This document shows positions 37,857 through 49,214 of a stretch of 64,000 nucleotides of DNA, one piece after another. The DNA comes from Prunus persica (taxonomy: Eukaryota; Streptophyta; Magnoliopsida; Rosales; Rosaceae): contig NC_034010.1 in assembly GCF_000346465.2 (NCBI RefSeq), positions 7,325,103 through 7,389,102 of the forward strand, read 5' to 3'. Made by a program: the position numbers and the translations under genes. How positions within the stretch are numbered: position 1 is the stretch's first letter; the number at the start of each line of letters is the position of its first letter. A model generated the notes under the pieces. It was not told where the DNA came from. It searched no databases and saw only the letters and a program-made list of their open reading frames with translations.

Positions 37857-37861
37857 AGTAG

Positions 37862-39477
37862 AGTTTCTTCCCCCTTCCTTAATATTTATTTATTTAATAA
37901 TGAATATATAGCTTTGGTGCACAACATTAGGGACTGGAAGAAGACAAATAAAACAATAAAGTACTATGTGATTATTCTCTTTCCTTGAAATATTTGGGAT
38001 TTGTAGTAGTTATAGTGTTTTCTGACTATGATGTTTGAAATATAAATGGGCTTTCTTTTAAATCTTTCATTGTTGCTTGTGTGTGGGGTTGGTTTGGAGA
38101 TGAGATGGCGCAGCAAAGAGAAATTTGTGTAATTGTGTTTGTGTATATTTATCTGCACATGTATAACAACAATGACATGATGATGACGGCGATTTGTGGA
38201 CTCGGCGTGTTTTTCTAAGAGTTGGTTTTGTTTTCACTCTCAATGTCATTCCTTCATTTTGTTTTGTCTTTTAACTCTAGAAAACATACGCATGAAACTT
38301 GAATTTTCTTTTTTCATGTCTATGTCCCTGAATTTGGCTGACTTTCTTTTCCCCCTTGTTTTTTTGCTTTTGTTTTTTATGTGCAGCTCTTTTGAACTAT
38401 AAGTTGGGTCACATTATTTCTTTTACTTGATCAAATAAGTCTCTCCAAAAATTGCAACCAAAAAAAAAAATTGTAATGGCTCTAAGCTGTAGGATTTTCT
38501 ATTGAAAGCCTACGATAGTTGTTATATTATAATTCTGGAATGTATTGAACTCTGTGTTCTAATATAAGTATGTCACTGAATCTTGTTTTTCTGCACAAAG
38601 TTCATTTCAGTTAATTTGAGTGCCAAAAAATTGAGTTCTCATAGTATTCAAATTTCTTCATTACATTCAATTCATTTCTTGGTATTTTGGGAGGAAGTAA
38701 GAGAGATTTGAATGATGTTTGTTCATTACTCAAACAATTTCTAATTAGAAAGATGTGCTATGTATTGATCATATAATCTTGTTTTCCTGTAGGATCTTGA
38801 AAACAAATTAACATGTTATATTAATTTTTTTTCACAAGGTAATTTGATTTTATTCACTTAAGTATTTTTGTTATTGGGTGCTTTTTTTTTATGGAGTAGG
38901 GAATGCATTGAAAGAGAGGGAAACAGTTGCAGAACAAAGACTGGGATTTTGGTAAAGATACAAGAGAAGGAGCGCATTGGACTGTAACGATTGAAGGGAG
39001 GAAGAAAGGCTTTGCTATATGTTGAGTACATAACTAGGAAGGAAAGAGAAAAGGTTGATATTAGGAACCATGTAATTCAGGTATCATCTATGGATGTGGT
39101 AGAATTTGTGAGCAATCACATGTAGTTCCATTGTTTCTAATTCTATGTAATAAAATTGAATCTTCAATTTTTATGAAAAAAATAATTTTTGAGTGCACAT
39201 ATTCGTTAATAAAGCATTATAATTAGTTTTCTGGTTAAAATCGTTGTATAGAATCATAGGAAACAAAAAATTAAAATGTAACAGCTTGAGAACTTATCTG
39301 CGGCGGAAAAGAAGTTTGAATTAAGGCCGTGGGCCAGGCTTTACCTACTTGTACTATGGGCATTTTCTAGTTGCCTACTCAGTTATGCCATGATCTTTCA
39401 GCTATGATCGTACGTTACTGGTGGCGGAAAGAAGGGAGAAAAGGCATTCATTGGCTGTGTTGGATAAGCTCTGTCAA
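37862..39477. other. Gene-less region between gypsy and second CACTA terminus
   Basis: AT-rich with T runs near 38350 and 38880. No open frame has recognisable similarity. The left part is continuous with the sequence before 32505, since the gypsy element is inserted between them. Confidence 0.5.
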
Positions 39478-40110
39478 CACTACTACAAAAATAGAAAAAG
39501 ACAACTGTAAAACAATGACGGAATAAATAAATATTGTCATTGTGTTTAGAAAGACTACGGTAATAGAAAATCGCCATGGACTTAAATGCCTCAAATATTG
39601 AGATCCGTTGGGGTATTTTTAAAACACGACGTCTGAAACTTATAAAGCGTCGTCTTATTAAACATGTTTTCTCTTAACGTAAACTCTTAACCCCGAAACA
39701 ATGACATTAGGTATGAAGCTACCGACATAGAAATTTAAGACAACATTTTACCTAGACTGTCGCCGTGTTAACTGGTAGTTAACCAAGACAAACTCTTCTT
39801 AATCAACGTCGTATAATTTTATAGGAATCCACGTTGGTAGTTTCGTAATCAGAGCCATATTAATGTCATATACCACGATTGTAAAAATAAATTTATCAAC
39901 ATATGACGTCCACATGTACTACGAGGGTTATTATAACATTACTGTCATTTAGAGTTATAGCAAACCACAACACTAATAGCATAGATAACGACGTCTAAAT
40001 GTAAAAATATCCATGTCGCTCTTTTACTATGATTCAAGGTTAGTCACCTTAACAAGATTTTCTTTATAATTAGGCAGTAGCTCAAAACTATTTAACCTCT
40101 CCTCATTTTC
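39478..40110 (+). mobile_element. Second CACTA-type terminus, same orientation
   Basis: Begins CACTACTACAAAAATAG, near-identical to the end at 29404 and in the same orientation. It is followed by GACGG/ACGTC-rich subterminal repeats such as GTCATTGTGTTT (shared with the first) and ACGACG words. No opposite end was found. Right limit is approximate, before the Tat-element coding remnant. Confidence 0.6.
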
Positions 40111-40201
40111 TGTAGGGATCATTGGGTCTTATATGGATTCATTATAACAAGTAAATGTCAAAAAGTGGCGTTAGTAAGGACATCATGGACAGATTTAAAC
40201 C

Positions 40202-40351
40202 CTGAAAGAAGGTACCTTGGGACCAACATGGGAAGGTCCTTATGAAATTATCAAGGTCTGCTGCCCAGTCACTTATCAGCTCTGTGATCACCATGGCAAA
40301 CCTTTGCCTCATCCATGGAACGCTGATTACCTCAAGTACTACTATAAGTAA
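40202..40351 (+). pseudogene. Tat-type pol C-terminus remnant
   Basis: A 49-codon frame ending in a stop reads GTLGPTWEGPYEIIKV, then GKPLPHPWNADYLKYYYK, the characteristic last part of Tat-lineage gypsy polyproteins. An in-frame stop lies just upstream at 40196-40198, so the remnant is frameshifted from any preceding coding sequence. Confidence 0.75.
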
Positions 40352-40652
40352 ACATACCTAGATCCTAGAACATTATGTTTTCTTAGACTTTGGTCTTGAG
40401 CCTTGACTCGACCATCTTTTGTACTTATTGCCTTTCAGCACCAACTTAATGAAAACGCCTGACCTCAGCTTATTTCTACTCATTCTTACAACTTCAATTA
40501 GCAACAGGCATAACGGGAAAAAGAAAAGCATGTTATCATACAATCACAAAGGTAACCCTGCCTTATGGCAGGGCAATATCCATACAAAACATAAACAAGT
40601 CTAGAACAAATACTAAAGTTACATCATAAACATAAGCAAAAGTATAAAGCAC

Positions 40653-43063
40653 TCAAGCATCAACACGCTGCTCTGGCATCTTCTTTGCTGCCGGCTCTGC
40701 CTCGGAAACCGCCTCACTACCGCCACCCTCAGAACCTCCACCTGCCTCGGCATCCAGGGGACTCACAGCATCTCCAAAAGAAGGGGACACAAAGAGCAAC
40801 TCCCTACCATAATGAATGGGATGAGGAACACCACTAGTGTCAAAGTTTATATCCAAGTCTGAATTAAACCTCGCTACCAGCTTCTCTCACCCGAACTACT
40901 CCTCGACCATTGCATCAAGCACAAGGTTCTTGAACCCCTCAGAACCCTTGTACTCCTCGACGGCCTTGGCACGAGCCGCAGCTAGCTCCTCCACATTCTT
41001 CCTCTCCGCCTCAGCCTTTGCCTCCTCTACCGCCTCCAGGAATCGAGACGTCTCTTTTAGCTCCTGCTCTAGCCTCCCCACCTTCAGCTGAAGTACGTTC
41101 CTCTCTCGAAAGGCAGCCTGAGCTTCGGCAGTAGCGGCCTTAGCTGTCTCAGAATGGTGTCTAGCCAAAGCCACCTCCTTCTCCGCCCTCGCCAAAGTGA
41201 GGTACATATCCCCAAAGGCCTGTAAAATGTACATTATCATAAGCTAGACTTAACTTCAAAAACGAACAACTCAAAAGTTAACCAAGGTGCTAGGATACTT
41301 ATATTGGCTGCAGAAAGGACCGACTTCTGGACTCGATCCGAGAAGTCCGTAGCCTTGGTCCAAGCGAGCTCCCCCGCGTCAATCTTTACCCTGGTCAGGA
41401 AGGCATTCACAAGGGGCACTTCCTAGCGATGCATCGCTAGGTCACCTCCTTCGCCTCCAGCTGAACTGAGGCAAAGCCTCTGTCCTCGGTACCTGCAGGA
41501 ATAACTCTTTCAACTCAAGCGGCAGCTTCGGTGGGGGATCCAGGTCAAAGGGCAGTAGCACTGTTCTACCCATGACATCATGGATGAATGTCTCAAGTCC
41601 CCTCCGCTTCTTGTCCAGCTCCGCCCGCATACCATCATCCTCTTGCCGAGGCCACTTCTCAGCAGCACGCCCCTCTGCTCCTTCGGCAGTGCTGGTCGCG
41701 CCCTTTGCCTGAGCCTTCTTCGCCCTGTTAGCCTTATCTCTCTCTCTCTCTCTCTCTCATCTCTCGTAGCTTCTATTACCTCTCCACCGGATCCACCACC
41801 ACCACCTTCGGTGAGCCCTCCACTGTGACCACAGTCTTCGGCACCTCGGCCATTGCAATCACCAAAACCAAGTGACAATTAGAATATATACAAAGGCAAA
41901 CATACGAAGGAAGGAGAAGAAGATGAGAACTTACTACCTTGAAGTAGTCATGACTCTAGCCGAAGCCCTAGCATCACTATGTTCCTCGCAGCCCGCCTCT
42001 CCGCAGAGATCACACTCCTAACAAACTCAATCTCCTCCTCCTCCTCCTTTATGATCGGGAGACACTTCACCGAGCTTGCACAACACCAAAAAACCATTAG
42101 TCCCCAAACCTTCGGCAAACAAAGACACATACCAACCTATGCACAATTAAAGCACAACTAAAGCAAGAAAAGACAAGGACCTATCGACTGAAACTGCATA
42201 GGCACGTGGCTGCTGACCGCTGTCCCCGGCCAACACTCCCAATCTCCAAAGGCAAAGAACCACTGGTTCCTCCATGACTTCTGTGAAGATGGTGCCCCCC
42301 AATGAAGTACCCCCTCTCATTTGCCTTTCGACAGTTTACCTTCACCCAGCCGAAGTTACCCTACTGCCTGGAGACAGAGTATAGGTGCATGAATTGCTCA
42401 AAAGACAGCTCCCCTAGCTTTGCCGGCCACCAAGCTATATACACACCATGCAGGATAATCCAAAAATTGGGGTTGTACTGCCCCAAGGCATAGCCTAGCC
42501 TCGCCAGCATCATTTGCACCCAAGGATGCAACAGTAGCCTCAAACCATTCTTATAGATGGCTGAGAACACCATCACGCATCCCTCGGGTGGGTACCTGAC
42601 TGCTTTAGTTAGTGTTAGCAGCCTCAACCACACACAGTCTGGAATCTGGAAATCTAACTTCAGCTGCTCCAACTCATAGAGGGTCAACTTGTTCCTCTTC
42701 GATAAAAGAACCCCCACTGGCACACTAACACCACCACCACTGTACCAGACCCAGAAGCCTTACCCCGCCCACTTGAACTGACTTCCGAAGCCTGTGTTAT
42801 ACCCAAGACCCAATTGGCAACAGCCTCTAAAGATGTATAGTTTCTCTGCATTTCTCGATAAGCTTCTCCCCCCCTTCCCAAGAGCTAACTGATTGTTCTT
42901 CCTCACCCACCTTACTCTTTTCCACTATCAGTCCCTCTACCAAGCCTTCAGACTCGGTACTCCCACCATCCGTACCCAAGGCTTCGACATTCTCTAAGTC
43001 TTCCCTACTGAAGGCATGGGGACTTGGTGGACTTCGACTTTCTCTTTCAGAATTATTAGACAT
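40653..43063 (-). pseudogene. Antisense ORF of the Tat-type element (degenerate, unknown function)
   Basis: Minus-strand coding remnant, opposite to pol, in consecutive pieces split by stops and frameshifts. It starts at 43063 with MSNNSERESRSPPSPHAFSR. Next come a segment with LEAVANWVLGITQASEVSSS (about 42840-42750), a block with LYELEQLKLDFQIPDCVWLR and a tryptophan-rich HGVYIAWWPAKLG (42723-42361), an EEEEEIEFVRSVISAERRAAR piece (about 42050), an alanine/glutamate-rich coiled coil (41240-40896), and an acidic glycine-rich tail ending at 40653. The middle block resembles the plant-mobile-domain-like proteins found in antisense ORFs of large gypsy elements. I recall many similar uncharacterised proteins in Rosaceae genomes. 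Function is unknown. Confidence 0.65.
41735..41758. repeat. (CT)n microsatellite
   Basis: A run of about ten CT dinucleotides within the antisense ORF region of the Tat element, probably contributing to its frameshifting. Confidence 0.85.
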
Positions 43064-43504
43064 CTACGAACACAAAAATACAAAAACTAATGGGCATGCG
43101 AAGATTGTAAGCATGTTCCTAGACATGTTCTACAGTGTTCATACAAATTCATCTACATTCTTCATACATTCATACAAAATTCAACATCAACATGCACTTT
43201 TGATCCAAAAACAAAGTGGGAAACAAGAAATACCTTATTATCACCGCCGGAAATTGCCTTTGCTGCTGAAAATATCTCAGGAAATCGCTTCGCTAGCTGG
43301 ACACTTGCTGAAAATCGCCTAATCGGAAATCGCCTAGCTCCTCTACCAAATTCTCGAAAAATTTTCAAGTGTCATCCCTACTCCACTTCTCTTTCCTTAT
43401 ATAGACGCCCAAATGACGCTCTAGAAGGCGAACCGTTGCCAAAACCCTAACGCTTGGAAAGACTCCTCGATCCCCACAAAAACCTTTGAATTCTACTGAC
43501 ACGT

Positions 43505-43830
43505 GGCAACTCGCTGACGTTACCCCTAACGTTCGGCACACTCCGTGCCAAATGCGCAAGGGGACTCGCGTGAGACACGCTCGCTGACATCACCCCTACC
43601 GTTCGACACCCTCCGTGTCGAACGCCCAAGGGGACTCGCAAGCGTGTCACCTATACCATTCGGCACCCTCCGTTCTGAACGATCAAAGGGACTCGCAAGC
43701 GGACCTTCGCTGACGTCACGTCTGACGTTCAGAACCTTCATTGCCGAATGTGTAAGGTGACTCGCAAGCGACACGCTGACGTCGCAGCTGCCATTCGGCA
43801 TCATTCGTGCCGAACGTGCAGACCAAATCC
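43505..43830. repeat. Palindromic tandem array of the Tat element (about 4-5 units of 60-80 bp)
   Basis: Each unit has CGCTGACGTCACCCCT-like sequence, then a hairpin-forming core of the type CGTTCGGCAC-CCTCC-GTGCCGAACG, then GGGGACTCGCAAGCG. Cores lie at about 43530, 43598, 43657, 43725 and 43792, with increasing decay. The position, between the extra ORF and the LTR, matches tandem repeats known from Retand-like Tat elements. Confidence 0.75.
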
Positions 43831-44090
43831 TACAACCAACACCCTTCTGTATAGTGCCCATCTTCGACACCCCTCTTTACCGAACCTACATATGGTTCTT
43901 CAAAAAAAAAAACAAACAAACAAACACACACACATACAACACAACACAAGTGCCTTCTCGCTTCCGAACTTGGGGGACTAGGGACTGCCCATGGCACCCG
44001 TGATGCCAACATGCTCGGAATGATTATGCAATATTTTTACAAGTTCCCAAAACCAGAAGCCCCTTCTCGATTGACAATTTTGGAGACTAC

Positions 44091-44730
44091 TGTTTATACC
44101 ATAATCAACCGAGCATATTCGCCATCAAGCGACCGACACTTAGGATGGGAAATACGCTAAAGAAGCACCTGGGCAAGCCCTTAGAAAACGAGTGATAGCA
44201 CCTCTTTCTTAGCCTACTGAAGGAAGGTCCCCTTCCGAAGCGGTAAACACTTGTTAAAGCTCTCTACTACATAACCTAGAGCTATGGACACGTGTCATCG
44301 CCACGACGATTAGCACAGAGTCCTACTTCGAAACTTTGTGCAAAACTTTTATTGTCACTTCTCTATAAATAGGGAATAGTGCCCAAGCAAAAAGGGTAAC
44401 TATTTTCTCACATTTAATGTTACTTTGCCAAAATTACCACATATGGCTGACTTATGCATCAGAGAGCCTTCGACAGGCACCACACTGGTGTCCGAAGCTT
44501 GACGACTGCTTCTTCCTCGTCTTCTGCAGGTTCTTCCAACTCAAAGATTGTCTTCTACGATACCTGAATCGAATCCCACGCCCTTGGAGAGAGTGCATTT
44601 TCACCTTATTGTTGTGCGCAATTATTGCAAATACACTTCTAAGAATAGTTAAGAACTTAGACAGAGGAAAGAGAAAAAGTCAAAGAGAACTTGGTTAAAC
44701 TGTTGTACACGGTGCAAGAACTCCAACATC
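44091..44730 (+). repeat. LTR of the Tat-type element
   Basis: Starts TGTTTATACCATAATCAACC after a purine-rich GGAGACTAC. Homologous to the reverse complement of 49631-50130 from its start through GAAGCTTGACGACTGCTTCTTC (about 44515). Past that point similarity fades, so the right end near 44728 (CTCCAACA) is uncertain. Confidence 0.65.
44364..44372 (+). promoter_or_regulatory. TATA box of the Tat LTR
   Basis: TATAAATAG in the middle of the LTR, conserved at the same relative place in the solo LTR (49907-49899, minus strand). It is the expected promoter of the element. Confidence 0.6.
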
Positions 44731-44745
44731 ATATGATTCATTGTA

Positions 44746-45550
44746 ATGGGGCCTTGTTCGTTGAAGATTGAATCCAAGGTATTTTGTATTCAACTAGATG
44801 ATTGCTTTGGGGCCCGGGCAATTCTTATTTCTGAGGGTTGTAGAGAGAAGAACTATCATATCTCACTTGATTTGGGTGGATTTGCTTGGTTAAGGGCTCA
44901 GCTTCGTGAGTTACTGAAGCTGGGTTTGTTTAAACCCAGTCTCTTTTGCTCGTATCATGGCAAATACTATCAGTTTTGGATAGAGACACAAGTTAACAAT
45001 TCTGGTTGCTTCTTGAGATTGTCAAAGTGTGTTAATGGGGTGGTGCGTTCTATGGTGCTTCCTAAAGGAGTAGAGTCGTAGGGTGGAGAAAATTGGGGGA
45101 TTGTCTTAATGAATTTGTTATCGGTGGCAATTTTATCAAGGCAAAAGTGGTAGAGTTTGTTGAAGGTAGAGGTGTGTCGTCAAAGTCATTCTTGGAAGCA
45201 GCAGGTGGAGTTAAGGGAATCAGAAAGTATGGGCGAAAGCTAGTGGGGATATTGAGAGGGTTTGTGCTCATAGTTTGGAGGATTCGGGTGCGTTGGATTC
45301 TGAATGGGGTTTGGTAGTTGTCCTGGAGTGAAAGATGGTGTACCAACCTTGGACTCTCATTATTGAGGCCATGTCAACTAGGCTTGATAAAGAGGTGAAG
45401 CTATTTCAGTTTCTGACCAACAAAGCCTTCATAAGATGTGAAAAGAGAGGTGAGTTTCTAAAATTGACTCGTATAGGTAGGCTCTTGATCCAGGACTTCC
45501 TTGAGGTGGTTTTGTCCAAATGGGAGCAAAGGCCAGTCATGTAGGGGATG
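44746..45550 (+). pseudogene. LINE 2 ORF1-like region
   Basis: Frame from 44746 reads CSLKIESKVFCIQLDDCFGA and YHISLDLGGFAWLRAQLREL, ending at 45081. It continues in other frames (GDCLNEFVIGGNFIKAKVVE, 45093-45317; later to 45544). I recognise this as a LINE-associated protein of unknown domain rather than the DUF4283 type of LINE 1. It is broken by at least two frameshifts. Confidence 0.55.
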
Positions 45551-46483
45551 AAGATGGTGAGCTAAGGGGGTTGGCTGGCGATTACTAGGCTTCCTCTTCA
45601 TTACTGACCTCCTCTATTGGGCCTTTTTGGCCAAGCTCCAAGCGCACGAGGAATACTAATTATGGAACCCATCGTGGTAATCGCTTAGGTAAAATCGTGG
45701 TAATCGCTTAGGTAAAAAGCCGCCCCCTAAATCTGATTCTAGATTTTTTAAGTCCTTCGGGGTTGGTAATGGTGCGAGCAAAGTTCTCAAACGATTGGAT
45801 CCATCGGAATTTGGCATTAGACTGGGAAAGGACAACCTCATTAGGGATTGTGAGGATGATGTTATTGACGTGAAAGATGGTGCAGTCTCAGTTTCGAGTA
45901 AGGAAAATGTCATGGAGAAGGAGGATCATGACATACAAATTATGGGAGACATTTTCAGTCAAAAGATGGCCACTTTTGAGTCAGATCAGGTTTTTTCTTT
46001 TCATGATAATTCTCCATCTAACATTTCTTTGATTGCAGGGGAAGGTTGTAGTGGCGTAAAATAGAGTGGGTTTGATTTAGATGCTTCTAAGGAGAATTAT
46101 TCCACGGGATAGGGTCCTTTCTATTTCTGCCCTGGCAGTTTCTGCTGGAGTGCAATCTATGGTGCAGTCTTGTTCTCGGGCCACCTCTATGGTGGAATTG
46201 CATGAGGGGTATTTAAGTCCAAAGGGAAGTCTGGAGGATCTTGTAGATTATATGAAGTCGAAATGAGATTTAGGAAAAATAGAGGTCATGATCCCCTAGG
46301 TGACTTTGTGGTCAGTATGGATGTGAAATTGCCAAATGGACCCACGGAGGAAGCTAAGAGTAAGAATGGAAATGTTTCCACAAAAAACAAAGGCAAAAGG
46401 GAACTAAAGAATCTAGAATTTGGTGTTTCTTATTCAAAAAGGGAAGCTTTGGAAATCAGGGATTCAAAGGTGATTAATTTTTA

Positions 46484-47095
46484 ATGAAAATCTTAAATTG
46501 GAATGTTAGGGGTCTGGGCAATAAGAAAAAGTTGAGGGTGATTAAGGAGGTTCTGGTGAGTTGTGGCGCAAATGTCATTGACAGAAGCATTGTGGGAAGC
46601 ATTTGGGTTTCAAATTTCAAGGACTGGGATTTTCTCCCTTCTTGTGGGAGTTCTAGTGGTATTTTACTTATGTGGAATACTAAAATCTTCTCGGTTAAAG
46701 AATTTGTCGCTGGTAATTATTCTGGGTCCGTCGATTTGGTGGAGCCTGATGGTAGGGATTGGTGGATTTTGGCAGTGTATGGGCCTAACAACCCAAGAGA
46801 TAGAAGAGCTTTTTGGGAGGAGCTTGTGGCTCTGTCTGCGCTGTGTGGTTCTCGTTGGTGTATTGAGGGTGATTTTAATGTTGCTCGCTACTTGTCTGAG
46901 AAGTCTAACGGTGGCAAGGTAACCAGAAGTATGAGGGTGTTCAATGAGTTTATCGGCGAGTCGAATTTATGTGATCCGGAATTGTTGAATGCTGAATTTA
47001 CTTGGTCAAATATGAGGGAGAGGGTTATTCAGCATAGATTGGATAGATTCCTCTTCACTCCTCAGTGGGAGGAGTTGTTTCCGAACGTTAGATAG
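46484..47095 (+). pseudogene. LINE 2 ORF2 endonuclease domain
   Basis: An apurinic/apyrimidinic-type endonuclease start: MKILNWNVRGLGNKKKLRVI, then AVYGPNNPRDRRAFWEEL, IEGDFNVARY and FTWSNMRERVIQHRLDRFLF. The usual QETK motif with the metal-binding Glu is missing: the sequence jumps from CGANVIDR to SIVGSIW, suggesting a small in-frame deletion. The frame stops at 47095; TSDHCP-like coding sequence follows in another frame. Confidence 0.8.
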
Positions 47096-47703
47096 TTGGC
47101 CTTTACTAGACTGACTTCAGATCTGACCACTGTCCAATTTTGCTAGATACTACCCGCTTGACTTGGGGGCATTGCCCTTTTAGATTTCAGAATATGTGGT
47201 TGGAGCATCATTCTTTTAAGAAATGTTTTAAAGAGTGGTGGGAGGGGGTCTCGGTGCAAGGGTTGGAAGGCTACAAATTCATGTCTAAACTAAAAGTTGT
47301 TACAAAGAAGATTTAAGGAGTGGAACAAAGTTTCTTTTGGAGACGTCAAAGCTGAGGAGAAAAGGATTGAGGAGAGAATCAGAGATCTTGACTCATTGGA
47401 TGAGAGTGGGAGGTTATTACAAGTGAGGCACGTGCAAAGGGCTGAGTTGAGATTGAAATTTGAGGAGGTGGTCTTTAAGGAGGAAACCATGTGGAGCCAA
47501 AGGTGAAGGTTGATTGGGCCAAATAGGGGGATGGTAATACCAAATTCTTTCACCAGATTGCCAATGGGAAACAAAAAAGAAATTTAATCAATAAGTTGGA
47601 ATTGGGAGATGGTAGTATTACTCATGATGAAGGGAGTATCGAGCGGGAAATTGTTTCCTTTTATAAGAACCTTTTCTCTAGTGATGGTGCTTCGAGATAG
47701 CAT

Positions 47704-48565
47704 TTGGAGGGCATCGAGTGGTGCCCTATTACGGAAGGGAAGGCTAGGTGGCTTGAGAGACCTTTAGAGGAGGGGGAGGTTAAGAAGGTTGTTTTCGAGT
47801 CTAGGAAGGATAAGTCCCCTGGTCCGGAAGGTTTTTCGTTAGCATTATATCAACAATGTTGGGATATTTTGAAGGAGGATGTGATGAAGGTTGTTGAAGA
47901 TTTTCATAGATCAAGGATAATTAACACCATTACTAACGAAACTTACATTTTCCTCCTCCTAAAGAAGCTTAATTCAATTCGTGTTGGAGATTTTAGACCT
48001 ATAAGCTTGGTCTCAAGCCTGTACAAATTGATTGCCAAGGTTTTGTCCCATAGGCTAAGAGATGTGCTTGATGATACGATTTCATTAGTGCAAGGGGCTT
48101 TTGTGAAAGGGAGGCAGATTTTGGACGTCGTGCTGGTTGCGAATGAGGTGGTCGAAGAATTGCAGAAAAATAAGGATATGTCGGTTTTGTTTTCAAAATT
48201 GATTTTGAAAAATCCTAGGATATGGTGGATTGGATTTTTTTTGGATCGTGTGCTAGAGCAAAAAGGTTTTGGGAGTGTTTGGAGGGGTTGGATTAGAGGT
48301 TGTGTTTCGTCGGCCAATTTTTTTGTCATTATTAATGGTAGACCGAGAGGAAAATTTGGAGCGATGAGGGGTTTAAGACAAGGTGACCCTTTGTCTCCCT
48401 TCCTTTTCACTCTTGTGGCTGACGTTTTGAGTAGGTTAAAAGAGTCGGGGAGAGGGGCCTTGTGGAGAGTCGTAAGGTTGGGAGGGATAATGTGGAAATC
48501 ACTCATTTGCAATTTGCTGATGACATTATTTTCCTCTTATTTAACGAGGGGAATTTATTGGGAGA
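47704..48565 (+). pseudogene. LINE 2 reverse transcriptase, inactivated
   Basis: Recognisable RT blocks: DKSPGPEGFSLALYQQCWDI, VGDFRPISLVSSLYKLIAKV, QGAFVKGRQILD and GLRQGDPLSPFLFTLVADVL. The DFEK...DMVDW block with the first catalytic Asp is out of frame and carries a stop (about 48196-48230). The second catalytic box, QFADDIIF, is intact but in a different frame (about 48510-48533). A 355-bp repeat copy interrupts the gene just after it. Confidence 0.85.
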
Positions 48566-48569
48566 TTCA

Positions 48570-48925
48570 CTATTATATCCTATATAAGAGCCCAAATTAT
48601 AAAATAAAAAAACCCATATGAAATGGACTTTAGAAACACACCCAAAGTCCATTTATAACATAACAAAAAGGCTTTTAACTTCTTTTAAATTACAAAACTG
48701 CCATTGATTTCTTAAAACAAACTCAACCCCAAAACCTCATAAAAAAAAAGCCCAAAACAATCAATAAGGCATCAAAGTAATTTAATAATCAAAATTAAAT
48801 TTAATAGGGCCAACTGTTATTTTTTGGGTTTTTTTTGGTTTGTTTATAGAAATTAAATGGTGTAGGATTTATTTATAGTTTTAGTGCTAAGAATGTGTAT
48901 ATGACTAAATATTTCTTTATGCAAT
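48570..48925. mobile_element. 355-bp dispersed repeat, copy 1, in LINE 2
   Basis: Shares about 355 bp with 50891-52183 (excluding the nested hAT): starts near CACTATTATATCC, contains CACACCCAAAGTCC, TTTTAACTTCTTTTAA and GGGCCAACTGTTATTTTTTG, and ends near ACTAAATATTTCT. It interrupts the LINE reverse transcriptase shortly after the FADD box. No terminal inverted repeats and no coding capacity. I could not define a TSD for this copy. Confidence 0.7.
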
Positions 48926-49214
48926 TTGCTTACACCTTTAATGCTTGCTCTTTGGGTTAAACGTGAATGGAGCTAAATGTTCCATTGTTGGCATTAATTC
49001 TCTTGCAGGGTTGGTGGAGAGCATGGCCTCTGAGTTAGGGTGTTGGCCACATATGAAATGGCCTGCCCCTTGGGCATAAGCCTAAGGCAGCTTGTTTTTG
49101 GGACAATGTGGTAGAGAGAGTTGAAAAGAAGATAGACAGTTGGAGGAAGGCGCTTTTGTCAAGGGGGTAGTTTGACTCTCATTAATTCTGTGTTGAGTAG
49201 CATGCCTATTTACT

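Larger units (their letters stand above)
40202..44730 (+). mobile_element. 3' half of a Tat-lineage Ty3/gypsy element
   Basis: Contains, left to right: the last 49 codons of a pol protein (+), a long degenerate antisense coding region (-, 43063-40653), a palindromic tandem array (43505-43830), and an LTR starting at 44091. Pol end, extra ORF, tandem repeats, then LTR is how I recall Tat/Retand elements being organised. The LTR family is confirmed by a second copy at 49631-50130 in opposite orientation. The 5' half is missing. Confidence 0.75.

Noticed and set aside
43526..43870. Minus-strand 114-codon ORF rich in Arg/Ser
   Set aside because: Generated by the GC-rich palindromic tandem array; the open frame follows from repeat periodicity.
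48570..48925. CACTA origin of the 355-bp repeat because it starts CACTATTATA
   Set aside because: No inverted partner end and no subterminal repeats; the short word match is not enough.
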